A program made the position numbers and the translations under genes. A DNA stretch of 64,000 bases from JAYZBC01 sp036339375 (GTDB lineage: Bacteria > Pseudomonadota > Alphaproteobacteria > MPNO01 > UBA2964). Each line of letters begins with the position of its first letter. The first letter of the stretch is position 1. The notes below the pieces were generated by a model. The model did not search any database and was not told the origin of the DNA. It saw only the letters and a list, made by a program, of their open reading frames with translations. The stretch covers positions 54,026 to 118,025 of the forward strand of contig JAYZBC010000025.1 in NCBI GenBank assembly GCA_036339375.1, written 5' to 3'. Shown here in pieces: positions 9,332-18,739 of the stretch.

Positions 9332-10486
9332 ATGGTTAAAGAAATTGTTTCAAAGAACATCAAAGTAAAATCTAATTCTAGCCGTCGGAAATTTTTGAGG
9401 GGAGCTGCAGGAGCAACAGCTGCTACGGTTGCTGTATCTAGTTTTCCCGCACCTGCGTTATCCAAAGGCCACTTACAATGGCGAATGGTTACGACTTGGC
9501 CAAAAAATTTTCCGGGCCTTGGGACTGGTGCTAATTTATTAGGAAAGTTAATTACTGACGGTTCTGGCGGACGACTTACAGTGAAAGTATACGGTTCAAA
9601 AGAAATTGTTCCAGCATTTGAATCACTTGATGCAGTCGCAAGTGGAACCGTTGAAATGGGACATGGTGCCCCTTATTACTGGAAAGGAAAGGTTGCAGCT
9701 TCTCAATTTCTTGCGTCTGTACCCTTCGGTATGACCGCACAGGAGGTTAATGCGTGGTACCAATGGGGAAACGGCCAAAAATTTGGGGACAAAATTTATA
9801 ATCAAATGGGTGCTAAATTTTTTCCTAGCGGAAATACTGGTGTCCAAATGGGTGGTTGGTTTAACAAAAAAATGGATAGCATTGGTGATTATAAGGGTTT
9901 GAAAATGCGTATACCCGGACTAGGGGGTGAGGTAGTTAAGGCAGCCGGTGGCAATGTTGTTAATCTCCCTGGGGGAGAAATCCCACCTGCACTTCAATCT
10001 GGTGCCTTAGATGCAACGGAATGGGTTGGCCCATATAATGATCTGGCATTTGGTCTTTATAAGAGTGCGAAGTATTACTATTTTCCTGGTTGGCATGAAC
10101 CAGCAACAGTGCTTGATAACTTCATTAACATTAAGGCTTGGGAAAAATTGCCAGGGGATCTCAAGTCAGTTGTTACAGCAGCAAATGCTGCGGTAAATCA
10201 AATAGTGCTTAGTGAATTTATGGCGCGAAATAACGCTGCCCTGCAAACCCTAGTAGGGAAACACAACGTAAATTTGGTCAAATTTCCAAATGCTGTGTTA
10301 AACGGTCTAGGAAAACTCGCGGGCGAGGTCATGAGTGATCTTGCTTCCAAGGATGCCCTAAGTAGGGAAGTAATGGATGATTACCTAAAATTCAGAAAAG
10401 GGGCGCTTTCTTGGTCAAGCCGCGCAGAAGGTACCTATCTTCCTGCACGTTCGTTACCTTTCAAATATGCTTCGCCATCCAAATAA
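9332..10486 (+). CDS. TRAP transporter substrate-binding protein, Tat-exported
   Basis: Periplasmic DctP-family receptor, 384 residues, that captures an organic acid for a TRAP permease. The N-terminus has twin arginines at residues 18-19 in SSRRKFLRG followed by an Ala-rich hydrophobic stretch and cleavage near APALSKG, so it is exported folded by the Tat system. The conserved binding segment LKMRIPGLGGEV and the GWHEPA motif place it with TakP-like 2-oxo acid receptors, though the ligand is a guess. GGGAGAAAAAAG precedes the ATG. Its permease genes lie on the opposite strand immediately downstream. The 190 bases before the gene hold no other feature I can support. Confidence 0.93.
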   Translation: MVKEIVSKNIKVKSNSSRRKFLRGAAGATAATVAVSSFPAPALSKGHLQWRMVTTWPKNFPGLGTGANLLGKLITDGSGGRLTVKVYGSKEIVPAFESLDAVASGTVEMGHGAPYYWKGKVAASQFLASVPFGMTAQEVNAWYQWGNGQKFGDKIYNQMGAKFFPSGNTGVQMGGWFNKKMDSIGDYKGLKMRIPGLGGEVVKAAGGNVVNLPGGEIPPALQSGALDATEWVGPYNDLAFGLYKSAKYYYFPGWHEPATVLDNFINIKAWEKLPGDLKSVVTAANAAVNQIVLSEFMARNNAALQTLVGKHNVNLVKFPNAVLNGLGKLAGEVMSDLASKDALSREVMDDYLKFRKGALSWSSRAEGTYLPARSLPFKYASPSK

Positions 10487-10507
10487 GAAGCCAAACTTTG
10501 CCTTTAA

Positions 10508-10540
10508 AACTGGCGGGTAGATCCCGCCAGTTCTGTTTTG
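10508..10540. terminator. Bidirectional rho-independent terminator between dctP and dctM
   Basis: A perfect ten-base-pair inverted repeat, AACTGGCGGG and CCCGCCAGTT, with a five-base TAGAT loop occupies 10508-10532. On the plus strand it is followed by TCTGTTTTG; on the minus strand the bases beyond it read TTTAAAGG. It lies 21 bases past the receptor gene stop and 17 bases from the dctM stop, so it can end both converging transcripts. Confidence 0.85.
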
Positions 10541-10549
10541 TAACTCTTT

Positions 10550-11932
10550 CTAACCAAATAAAAGTCTTGGTAGCCATGTTGCTAGTTCTGGCCAAAAAGC
10601 CAAAATGATTAATCCTAAAACCTGAATAGTTACAAAGGGAATGATCCCTCGGTAAATATCCATGGTGGTAACGGATTCAGGGGCAACACCCCTTAAGTAA
10701 AATAGTGCAAACCCGAATGGCGGTGTAAGGAAACTGGTTTGCAAATTTATGGCAATCATCACACCGAACCACACCGGATTTAAATCCATACCTAACAAAA
10801 TAGGCCCTACAATTGGGACTACTACAAAAATAATTTCAATAAAATCAAGGAAAAAACCCATTAAAAACATTAATGCCATAACGGCAAACATAGCGCCAAA
10901 CGCCCCGCCTGGAATGTCTTTAAGTAACGCTTCTACAATATCGTCCCCTCCGAACCCTCTGAAAGTGAGGGAAAAGATAGAAGCTCCTAATAAAATGACA
11001 AAGACCATCGAGCTAATACTCAATGTAGAACGCATAACCTCACGAAGGATCACGATACTGAATTGTTTATGGCTGGCGGCTAATACAACAGCACCTACGG
11101 CGCCAACTGCTGCAGATTCTGTTGGCGTTGCCGCTCCAGCCAAAATTGAGCCAAGGACGAGTGTAATAAGTAAAGCGGGCGGAACCAAAACTTTTAATAT
11201 TCTTTGTCCAAGATCATCTGGGCGCCCTTCTTGGTCAACGAGTGCAGGGCAAGACTTTGGATGCAAGACGGCCTTAAGTAAAATCCATCCGATATAAAGA
11301 CCAACCAAAACAAGTCCAGGCAAAAAGGCACCAGCAAATAAATCAACAACCGAAACTGGGTCAGGGGCAAAATTTCCTTTTCCTAGCTGTGCCTGTGTAT
11401 TAGCACCCTGAAGTATATCCCCAAGCAAGACCAGTACAATGGACGGCGGAATGACCTGCCCCAGTGTCCCAGAGGCACAAATTGTCCCAGTCGCCAATTT
11501 TGGATCATAACCTGCTTTGAGCATAGCAGGCAGACTGAGCAAACCCATTGTAACCACTGTTGCTCCGACAATACCAGTCGACGCAGCAAGAACCGCACCA
11601 ACTGCTATAACTGAAATTCCAAGTCCACCCCTTAAACGACCAAACATAAGGCCCATCGTTTCCAAGAGTTGTTCCGCAATTCGGGATCTTTCCAACATTA
11701 CCCCCATGAAAACAAATAGAGGCACCGCCACTAAAACCTCGTTTGTCATCACTCCTATAAAACGCGATGGGATCGCACCAAATAAAAGGTTGAGATCAAA
11801 TACATGGAAATAAGTGCCAATAAGAGCAAAAACCAAAGGCACCCCGGAAAGGGTAAACGCCACAGGAAAACCGAAAAGGAGAACACCACAAGTGGCTATA
11901 AACATCAAAAGTGCAAGAAACCCGGCCTCCAC
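10550..11932 (-). CDS. dctM: TRAP transporter large permease (DctM)
   Basis: The 12-segment membrane subunit that moves substrate with a sodium gradient, 460 residues and mostly hydrophobic. Family hallmarks include FGFPVAFTLSG near the N-terminus, the LGDILQGANTQAQLG loop of the larger DctM subgroup, PTESAAVGAVGA mid-protein, and FIEIIFVVVPIVGPI near the C-terminus. The gene sits two bases after dctQ on the same strand, as expected for QM pairs. Its binding protein is encoded convergently on the other strand, which is less usual than a P-Q-M operon. Confidence 0.95.
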   Translation of the reverse strand: MEAGFLALLMFIATCGVLLFGFPVAFTLSGVPLVFALIGTYFHVFDLNLLFGAIPSRFIGVMTNEVLVAVPLFVFMGVMLERSRIAEQLLETMGLMFGRLRGGLGISVIAVGAVLAASTGIVGATVVTMGLLSLPAMLKAGYDPKLATGTICASGTLGQVIPPSIVLVLLGDILQGANTQAQLGKGNFAPDPVSVVDLFAGAFLPGLVLVGLYIGWILLKAVLHPKSCPALVDQEGRPDDLGQRILKVLVPPALLITLVLGSILAGAATPTESAAVGAVGAVVLAASHKQFSIVILREVMRSTLSISSMVFVILLGASIFSLTFRGFGGDDIVEALLKDIPGGAFGAMFAVMALMFLMGFFLDFIEIIFVVVPIVGPILLGMDLNPVWFGVMIAINLQTSFLTPPFGFALFYLRGVAPESVTTMDIYRGIIPFVTIQVLGLIILAFWPELATWLPRLLFG

Positions 11933-11934
11933 AC

Positions 11935-12483
11935 TCAGATTCTCCCCAAACCTACTTTATCTTTTGGAATTAAATGTTTCTGTTTGCTAATGATCAAAAT
12001 ACTTCGAGACGCAAGCGAAATTCCTTGTAGGGCAACACAGATGCAAAAACCCCAAATTACTGTTTTTAGTAAAAACAGGCCAGGTAACCCGCCAGCTTCC
12101 CGGGATTCTTCTAAACCCTTCCAACTCTTAAGCACATAATCCCAGCTGCCAAAAAAAGCCAAAGTGATAACCGGTAGCAAAAGAAAAACGACACCTAAAA
12201 GATCTACCCAGGCTTTTTTTTCATCCGACTTAGGACGATAAAAAATATCAACTCTTACGTGTCCATTATGCAAAAGTGTGTAACCAGCACCGAGCATAAA
12301 AACAATACCGTGAAGCCATACATAAGACTCTTGCATCCAGACCCAACCTAAAGAAAATACATACCTAAAAACAACAACAGCGAATGTAACTAGGACCATA
12401 GCTAGGGTGAGCCAAGCTATCCCCCGACCAACTGTGTCATTAAAATTATCAATAACCCTCACAAGTGCGACGAGTACTTTCAT
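11935..12483 (-). CDS. dctQ: TRAP transporter small permease (DctQ)
   Basis: Four-segment membrane partner of DctM, 182 residues. Hydrophobic segments lie near residues 18-40, 50-68, 92-112 and 140-158. The family signature is WVWMQESYVWLHGIVFMLGAGYTL with the charged HVRVDIFY after it. It starts 17 bases after the parC stop on the same strand with no terminator between them, so dctQM may be partly transcribed from the parC promoter. The C-terminal tail is basic and hydrophilic. Confidence 0.93.
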   Translation of the reverse strand: MKVLVALVRVIDNFNDTVGRGIAWLTLAMVLVTFAVVVFRYVFSLGWVWMQESYVWLHGIVFMLGAGYTLLHNGHVRVDIFYRPKSDEKKAWVDLLGVVFLLLPVITLAFFGSWDYVLKSWKGLEESREAGGLPGLFLLKTVIWGFCICVALQGISLASRSILIISKQKHLIPKDKVGLGRI

Positions 12484-12500
12484 CTCGGTTTCCTAAATTT

Positions 12501-14729
12501 CTAAAACTTATTTAAACGTGAAAAACCCTTGGGGGCGAGGCGCCCAAATTGCGCACGTTTTCCGAACCAATCTCGTAGATTGGTTTCCCTACGGCTTCGT
12601 TGGCCAGTTTTCCAAACTAGTCCATCAGAGATATTAAACACTTTGACATCTGATAAACCACCATCTTTATAACTTTGTAATTTGACACCTCGGCCCCTGG
12701 ACATTTCAGGAATTTCGCGAAGCGGAAAAATTAGCATTTTGTGGTTATCTCCAATCACAGCTACAAAATCTGAGTTTTCCGGAAGGGCTGAACAAGCACA
12801 AGCTTTTATTGCATTAGGCACATTAAGCACCTGTTTCCCACTTCGAGTTTGGGCAATTACTTCGTCTTCAGATACAACAAACCCTCGGCCATCCGAAGCC
12901 ACCACCAATAATTTTTGTTTGGGTTTGTAAATTAATAAATCTACAATTTCGTGATCATTACCGAGTCCAACCAAGAGGCGTACCGGCTCTCCTTGCCCCC
13001 TCCCTCCAGGTAATTTATCACAGCCAATTGTGTAGAATCGTCCATTAGTCCCAAAAATTAAAACTTTATCTGTTGTTTCCGCTTTTAAAGCAAACCGAAA
13101 CCGATCGCCCTCTTTAAATTTTACAGCAGAAAGGTCTTCAATATGTCCTTTGATTGCTTTTATCCAACCTTTTTGAGAACAAATAACAGTAATTGGTTCT
13201 TTTTCTGTAACTGCCATCAGTGGAAGAATTTTAGCACTGGGAGCTGTTCCTATTTCTGTTCTCCTTTTTCCCAATTCAGTCTTCTTACCAAATTTTTTTC
13301 GAATTTCACTCAATTCTTCGGAAATTTTTTTCCATCTCATGGTTTGATTTTTTAATAAAAAATTTAACTGATCTCTTTCCTTTTCCAGCTCTGTTATTTC
13401 CTTTCGAAGCTTTATCTCTTCTAACTTTCGTAATGCTCTTAACCTAATGTTCAAAATAGCTTCCACTTGGCCCTCGCTTAGTCGCCATTTGTTCATCATA
13501 ATTTTTTTTGGATCATCATCCTCTCTGATAATTAAAATTACTGCGTCAATGTTAAGATAAACTAACATATAGCCATCGAGCACCTCGAGACGCTTTTCTA
13601 TTTTGTTTAGTTGGTTTTGGCTGCGGCGAGTTAGCACTTCATGACGGTGATCTAAATATGCCTGTAGAACGCTCCTTAAATCTAAAACTCCTGGAATTTT
13701 CTTTGAGTTTAACACGTTTAAATTCAGCCCAACCCGAACTTCCAAATCTGTATTTTGAAACAATGCTTCCATTAAAATTTCTGGCGAAATAGACCGAGTT
13801 CGAGGTTCCAAAACGAGCCGAACATCAGCTGAAGATTCATCCCTAACATCCTCAAGCAAGGGTAATTTTTTTTCCAGCAAAAGCTCTGCAATTTTTTCGA
13901 CCAGTCGTCCCTTTTGTACTTGGTAGGGGATTTCACTTACTACAATTTGCCATAGACCGCGTCCTAAGTTTTCGACCTCCCAACGAGCACGAAGCCGAAA
14001 ACTGCCCCGACCAGTGGAATATGATTTTTTAATCAAATTAGGAGCCTCAGCTAAAATGCCTCCAGTTGGAAAGTCAGGGCCGGGCATTAAAGATAGAATT
14101 TTATCTAAAGTTGCCTTCGGATATTTTATTAAATGTATTAGCGCTTGGCAGATTTCGTCTAAATTGTGAGGGGGAATTGAAGTCGCCATTCCTACAGCAA
14201 TGCCAGTTGCTCCATTGGCAAGCAAATTCGGTACAGCCGCTGGCATTAACGCTGGTTCGTCTTCAGTGCCGTCGTAGTTTTCTTGAAAGCTTACTGCATC
14301 CTGGTTGATGCCGTCTAGCATAGCCAAGGCGTAGTCGGTTAACCTAGCTTCGGTATAACGCATCGCAGCAGCCGAATCCCCATCTAGGTTCCCAAAATTA
14401 CCCTGTCCTTCTATAAGAGGAAAACGGGCCGCAAACTCTTGTGCCATTCTTACCAAAGCATCATAGACGGCTGTGTCACCATGCGGATGGTATTTTCCAA
14501 TTACATCTCCAACCACACGGGCACATTTTTTAAAACCAGTCCTTGGATCTAAATTTAACTGTTGCATTGCAAATAGTAATCGACGATGAACCGGTTTCAA
14601 ACCGTCACGTACGTCGGGAAGAGAGCGAGAGGTAATTGTAGACATAGCGTAAGCGAGATACCTTTCTCCAAGCGCAATGTCTAAAGGAATTTCAGCGGTA
14701 TTTGTTGTGGTTTCCGTTACTTTTTCCAT
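12501..14729 (-). CDS. parC: DNA topoisomerase IV subunit A
   Basis: The DNA-breaking subunit of topoisomerase IV, which decatenates daughter chromosomes with ParE. The catalytic tyrosine is Tyr125 in AAMRYTEARL. The quinolone-determining region reads GKYHPHGDTAVYDALVRM, with Thr86 at the usual Ser position and Asp90 intact. At 742 residues it has the shorter C-terminal beta-pinwheel of ParC; the GyrA-box seen in gyrase (QRRGGKG) is not present, which argues against gyrA. It follows recO on the same strand, a common alphaproteobacterial order. Confidence 0.95.
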   Translation of the reverse strand: MEKVTETTTNTAEIPLDIALGERYLAYAMSTITSRSLPDVRDGLKPVHRRLLFAMQQLNLDPRTGFKKCARVVGDVIGKYHPHGDTAVYDALVRMAQEFAARFPLIEGQGNFGNLDGDSAAAMRYTEARLTDYALAMLDGINQDAVSFQENYDGTEDEPALMPAAVPNLLANGATGIAVGMATSIPPHNLDEICQALIHLIKYPKATLDKILSLMPGPDFPTGGILAEAPNLIKKSYSTGRGSFRLRARWEVENLGRGLWQIVVSEIPYQVQKGRLVEKIAELLLEKKLPLLEDVRDESSADVRLVLEPRTRSISPEILMEALFQNTDLEVRVGLNLNVLNSKKIPGVLDLRSVLQAYLDHRHEVLTRRSQNQLNKIEKRLEVLDGYMLVYLNIDAVILIIREDDDPKKIMMNKWRLSEGQVEAILNIRLRALRKLEEIKLRKEITELEKERDQLNFLLKNQTMRWKKISEELSEIRKKFGKKTELGKRRTEIGTAPSAKILPLMAVTEKEPITVICSQKGWIKAIKGHIEDLSAVKFKEGDRFRFALKAETTDKVLIFGTNGRFYTIGCDKLPGGRGQGEPVRLLVGLGNDHEIVDLLIYKPKQKLLVVASDGRGFVVSEDEVIAQTRSGKQVLNVPNAIKACACSALPENSDFVAVIGDNHKMLIFPLREIPEMSRGRGVKLQSYKDGGLSDVKVFNISDGLVWKTGQRSRRETNLRDWFGKRAQFGRLAPKGFSRLNKF

Positions 14730-14743
14730 GAGATACTTTATAC

Positions 14744-14755
14744 ACTATATATAGT
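14744..14755. repeat. Perfect palindrome in the parC upstream region
   Basis: ACTATATATAGT, a perfect 12-base palindrome, lies 15 bases before the parC ATG in a stretch that also contains TATAAA. It could be an operator, or simply an AT-rich promoter element. No protein is known here to bind it. Confidence 0.3.
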
Positions 14756-14821
14756 AGCCAAGCACTAAAAACACCCTAAATTTGTTTAATTGGATAAAAT
14801 CAACGAAATTTACTTGAAAGT

Positions 14822-15550
14822 TTAGACTCGATTCTTTTCAAAAAATTCTGCGAGCCTAATACGGGCCGCTGGCAGTTTTTGATTTACATCATTCAGTGCG
14901 TGACGAGCGAGAAAATACCCGGTCAAAGTAAACCCTTTAGAAAGACAAGCACTTTCAACTTTGTGTTCGTCTTGAGAAATAAAAAAAGCTGGAAGATCTA
15001 AAAGTTTTTTACGATATTTTTTTCCTGCTGCAGCAGAAACTGAACGACCAGATTTAGGAGACACGTAAATTAAATCTTGTTTTGATCCAGTAGCAGCACA
15101 TTCGGTTAAATCTAAACCAAACCCTAGATGCTGGAGAAGTTTCATTTCCCAACGTAAATACCGAATTTCCCACCCAGTTTTTCCTAAGAATTCAATTAAT
15201 TGAGTCAATTCCGCAAACTGTTCTGGAACTGGCGCGCGTTCTGGCAATACTACATCAAGAATTGCAGTCGCCGAGCTTAATGCTATCAATGGTAATGGAT
15301 CATTAAATAAAACAGCAGCATTGGATTTAACGAGTTCTCCTATAAAAGTGCCAAGATGTTCGATAAGCCGACCTTTCCATTCCACTCGCAAATGATTTCC
15401 AGGCTGGTATAGACCACGATTTCGGGTACTAGAGCCTGCACGTACCATGCCTGAATGACGACCGTGTTTATTAGTCAATAAATTTACAATTAGAGAATTT
15501 TCGCCATAACGGCGAGTTGACAATACTAGACCTTCATCTTTCCAAATCAT
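14822..15550 (-). CDS. recO: DNA repair protein RecO
   Basis: Mediator of the RecFOR pathway that helps RecA displace SSB on gapped DNA. The N-terminal OB-fold begins MIWKDEGLVLSTRRYGE, with the family pattern G-x-V-L-x3-x-YGE, followed by a basic stretch and a helical domain. Length (242) is typical. The zinc-type cysteines of some RecO proteins are absent; only Cys150, in TECAATG, sits near that area. In many alphaproteobacteria recO directly follows era. Here a plus-strand phosphatase gene separates them, so recO must have its own promoter in the 84 bases upstream. Confidence 0.92.
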   Translation of the reverse strand: MIWKDEGLVLSTRRYGENSLIVNLLTNKHGRHSGMVRAGSSTRNRGLYQPGNHLRVEWKGRLIEHLGTFIGELVKSNAAVLFNDPLPLIALSSATAILDVVLPERAPVPEQFAELTQLIEFLGKTGWEIRYLRWEMKLLQHLGFGLDLTECAATGSKQDLIYVSPKSGRSVSAAAGKKYRKKLLDLPAFFISQDEHKVESACLSKGFTLTGYFLARHALNDVNQKLPAARIRLAEFFEKNRV

Positions 15551-15634
15551 AATGGTTTATAACGGATTGCCTGCTGATTGGTATATAAATTAAAATAATC
15601 TTTTACATACAACAATTTTAAACAAAGCATTGAA

Positions 15635-17155
15635 TTGAAACGACGAAGATTTATTAATGGCTTGATTGGAATTTCAGTAGCACCCTTGATTATTGCTAAT
15701 TCCAAAACTCGAACGCGGTTCATTGAAGGAATTTCCGCAGGTGATCCGGCGTCAGATACTGCCGTGATTTGGGCAAAAACAAATAAATCTGCTCAAATGT
15801 TTTTAGAATGGTCGACCACCAACAATTTTGAAAATGGTTTTCGGATTGCCGGTCCTCATGTTTCAAAACAAAACGGACATATTGGAAAAATTGCTTTAAG
15901 TGGATTGCCTCCGGGGCAGAAAATTTTTTATCGTATCACCTTTGGTCATAGTAGAAACAAAATTTCTAAAATTGGTAAATTGCAAACTCCACACATGGAG
16001 CGTGATGTTAGCTTTGTTTTTGGCGGCGACCAGTGTGGGGCGGGTTGGGGTATCAATCCAGATTGGGGAGGGCTTCGAATATTTGAAACGATGCACAAAA
16101 CAAACCCGGATTTTTTGATCCACCTTGGTGATCGAATTTATGCTGATACGCCTCTACAGGAGAGTGTATATATTGGGAATAATTCTTATTGGCGCAACAT
16201 CGTTACACCAGAAAAATTACAACCTGCACAAACTCTTGAAGAATTTAGAGGAAATTACAGTTATAACTTTCTTGATAGACATTTTAGAAAATTTTCAGCG
16301 GAAGTCCCGATTATGGCGACTTGGGATGATCATGAAGTCACTAATAATTGGTGGCCTCACCGACGTTTTAGCAAACGTTTAATCGAACACAAGGGTTATA
16401 TTAACAGGGATGTAGATTTCCTCCTGCAAAACGGGCGTCAAGCATTCTTTGATTTTACACCAATGTCACGATTTAAAAACGATCCGAACAGAATTTATAG
16501 AAAGATCTCCTACGGAAAATTGATTGACGTTTTTCTATTAGATTCTAGAAGTTACCGATCCAACAATAATTTAGAGAAATCGAGAAAATTAGGAGAACAT
16601 TCAGCGTTACTTGGAAACACTCAAGTAAATTGGTTAAAACAAAGCCTTGCGCATTCTAAAGCTACTTGGAAGGTGATTGGCAATCCTTTACCTATTTCAC
16701 ATACAAGCAAAAACTATCGCCGTCGTTATGATAAATTCGGAAATTATGGGGATTACGAGCCACTACACCGGGAAATCGAAATTGCTGACGTTCTTTCTCA
16801 CATAAAAAACCAGAAAATCAAAAATGTCGTTTGGTTAGCAGCCGATGTTCACTATTCTGCCGCAAACCATTTCCACGCAGATAGAGCAAGTTTCAAAAAT
16901 TTCGACCCTTTTTGGGAATTTATTTCAGGGCCATTTCACACGCGACCAGGACGTGGTGTTAGCTTAGATATGACGTTTGGCCCAGAAAGAATTTTTCGGA
17001 CACCGCGGGCACCTAAAGGCAATTTGCCACCTAGTGAAGAATACCTATACTTCGGACATGGCAGAATTCTCAAAGAAAACAGTGATTTAATTATTACTAT
17101 ACGTAACTTGCAAGGAAAAACGCTCTTTGAAAAACGGATAGCAGCTTCAAAGTAA
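15635..17155 (+). CDS. PhoD-like metallophosphatase with Tat signal
   Basis: An exported phosphatase of the PhoD/alkaline phosphatase D class, 506 residues. The N-terminus MKRRRFINGL is a Tat-type signal followed by a hydrophobic stretch to about residue 22. A Fn3-like N-terminal domain leads to the metal-binding core: FGGDQC, HLGDRIYAD, WDDHEVTNNW and the C-terminal ADVHYSA, each with the expected Asp, His and Asn ligands. It should release phosphate from phosphodiesters or monoesters in the periplasm. The start is a TTG with no obvious ribosome site. It ends six bases from the era stop and lies opposite to the surrounding housekeeping genes, so it looks like an insertion in the era-recO junction. 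Confidence 0.88.
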   Translation: MKRRRFINGLIGISVAPLIIANSKTRTRFIEGISAGDPASDTAVIWAKTNKSAQMFLEWSTTNNFENGFRIAGPHVSKQNGHIGKIALSGLPPGQKIFYRITFGHSRNKISKIGKLQTPHMERDVSFVFGGDQCGAGWGINPDWGGLRIFETMHKTNPDFLIHLGDRIYADTPLQESVYIGNNSYWRNIVTPEKLQPAQTLEEFRGNYSYNFLDRHFRKFSAEVPIMATWDDHEVTNNWWPHRRFSKRLIEHKGYINRDVDFLLQNGRQAFFDFTPMSRFKNDPNRIYRKISYGKLIDVFLLDSRSYRSNNNLEKSRKLGEHSALLGNTQVNWLKQSLAHSKATWKVIGNPLPISHTSKNYRRRYDKFGNYGDYEPLHREIEIADVLSHIKNQKIKNVVWLAADVHYSAANHFHADRASFKNFDPFWEFISGPFHTRPGRGVSLDMTFGPERIFRTPRAPKGNLPPSEEYLYFGHGRILKENSDLIITIRNLQGKTLFEKRIAASK

Positions 17156-17161
17156 TTTTCT

Positions 17162-18067
17162 TTAATTTACAAAATCAAGCCCTATTTCCCTATATCGTGC
17201 GGGCTCATCAGCCCAACTCTCGCGGACTTTGACAAAAACAAATAAATGGACCCGGCAACGCAGGATTTTTTGCAGCTCTTCTCGCGCTTCAATCCCCACC
17301 CGTTTGATTTGTTTTCCCCCTTTTCCAAGGACAATTCCCCGTTGACCCGCCCGCTCTACATAAACAATTTGGTGAATTTTAACACTACCGTCCCCACAGT
17401 TTTGCCACTCTTCCGTTTCAACAGTTAGTGAGTATGGTAACTCCTGATGTAGATGAAGAAACAGTTTTTCTCGGGTTATCTCTGCTGCAAATAAACGTTC
17501 GTTTAAATCTGTAAGTTGGTCTTCTGGATACAACCAAGGACCACTCGGCAATTCTTCAAACAATTTTTCTAACAAATCTGTTACCCCATCACCATTTAAA
17601 GCCGAAACCATAAAAATACTGGGAAAATCAGAAACTTCAGAAAAACCTTTGGTTAGGTTCAAAAGATATGAGCGGGAAATTAAATCTATTTTATTCAACA
17701 CAAGGATGGGACTTTTGCCGATTTTCTGAAGCTCGAAAACAATATTTATCACGTCTTCATGTAAGCCCTTTTTTGAATCTATCAAAAGAACAATTTTATC
17801 GGCATCGTAAACACCACGCCAAGCGGCAGAAACCATAGCTCTATCCAACCTGCGGACGGGAACGAAAATACCGGGTGTGTCAATGAAAACCAACTGGAAT
17901 GGTTTTTGAGTTAGCACCCCTAAAACACGGGTACGAGTTGTTTGTACCTTATGGGTAACAATAGAAACTTTAGTTCCCATAAACCTATTTACCAGGGTGG
18001 ACTTCCCAGAATTGGTTGGCCCAATTATAGCAATGTAACCGAAAAATGGTTTGAACTTGTCAATCAA
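17162..18067 (-). CDS. era: GTPase Era
   Basis: Essential GTPase for 16S rRNA processing and 30S assembly. The G domain shows GPTNSGKST (residues 16-24), DTPG, NKID and the G5 SALNGDG. The C-terminal KH domain carries the family motif with GQRGIVLGKGGKQIKRVG. 301 residues is the normal size. The start overlaps the rnc stop by eight bases, indicating translational coupling within lepB-rnc-era. Confidence 0.97.
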   Translation of the reverse strand: MIDKFKPFFGYIAIIGPTNSGKSTLVNRFMGTKVSIVTHKVQTTRTRVLGVLTQKPFQLVFIDTPGIFVPVRRLDRAMVSAAWRGVYDADKIVLLIDSKKGLHEDVINIVFELQKIGKSPILVLNKIDLISRSYLLNLTKGFSEVSDFPSIFMVSALNGDGVTDLLEKLFEELPSGPWLYPEDQLTDLNERLFAAEITREKLFLHLHQELPYSLTVETEEWQNCGDGSVKIHQIVYVERAGQRGIVLGKGGKQIKRVGIEAREELQKILRCRVHLFVFVKVRESWADEPARYREIGLDFVN

Positions 18068-18737
18068 AAGAATTTTTCCTTAGGACATCAAGTAGTGCAT
18101 TAGCGGCAGCCTGTTCAGCAATTCGCTTTGAATTGCCTTCTCCTGCCCTAGCTTCAAATCCTTTCAATAAAACGGAGATGGTGAATAGTGGTTGGTGATC
18201 TGGGCCGCTGCGCTTAATTTCTCGATATTCTGGTAAACCAAGTTTATGAGCTTGCGCCCATTCTTGTAATTTTGTTTTTGGGTCTGTCGGCGGCTCTTTA
18301 TTTTCGCCCAATATTGGAATAAATAACCCCTCAATTACAAAGCTTGCAGCTTTAAATCCACCATCACAAAAGACTGCACCAAACAAAGCCTCCATCACAT
18401 CAGCTAGTATTGACTGATTAACCTCTGTCCCTTTTCCTACTGAAACAAATTTTTCGAGACCAATTTTGGAAGCTATAGAATACAGACATTTTTTATCTAC
18501 CAAACCACTTAAACGACGCGATAATTCTCCTTCATTTTCGTTGTCATAAGTTCTTATCAACAAATCCGAGATTACTAAACCAAGAACCCGGTCCCCAAGA
18601 AATTCGAGACGTTCGTAGGAAATTTTTTCTTTACCATCTGTGCTAGCATGCGTCAGAGCGTTTTCAAGCAAATCTGAATCCGCAAATTGATAGCCGACCC
18701 GTTCACACAACTCGTTTTTTAAAAGTGCAAAAGACAA
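18060..18737 (-). CDS. rnc: Ribonuclease III
   Basis: Double-strand-specific endoribonuclease for rRNA and mRNA processing. The nuclease signature ERLEFLGDRVLGL is complete, and the second acidic cluster is in ILADVMEALFGAVF. A dsRNA-binding domain follows from about residue 155, ending in SKRIAEQAAANALLDVL. 225 residues is typical. It starts two bases after the lepB stop and overlaps era, so all three form one transcription unit. Confidence 0.97.
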   Translation of the reverse strand: MSFALLKNELCERVGYQFADSDLLENALTHASTDGKEKISYERLEFLGDRVLGLVISDLLIRTYDNENEGELSRRLSGLVDKKCLYSIASKIGLEKFVSVGKGTEVNQSILADVMEALFGAVFCDGGFKAASFVIEGLFIPILGENKEPPTDPKTKLQEWAQAHKLGLPEYREIKRSGPDHQPLFTISVLLKGFEARAGEGNSKRIAEQAAANALLDVLRKNSFD

Positions 18738-18739
18738 AG

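Noticed and set aside
10749..11297. 182-codon plus-strand frame opposite dctM
   Set aside because: Antisense shadow of a hydrophobic membrane protein gene; no recognisable domain.
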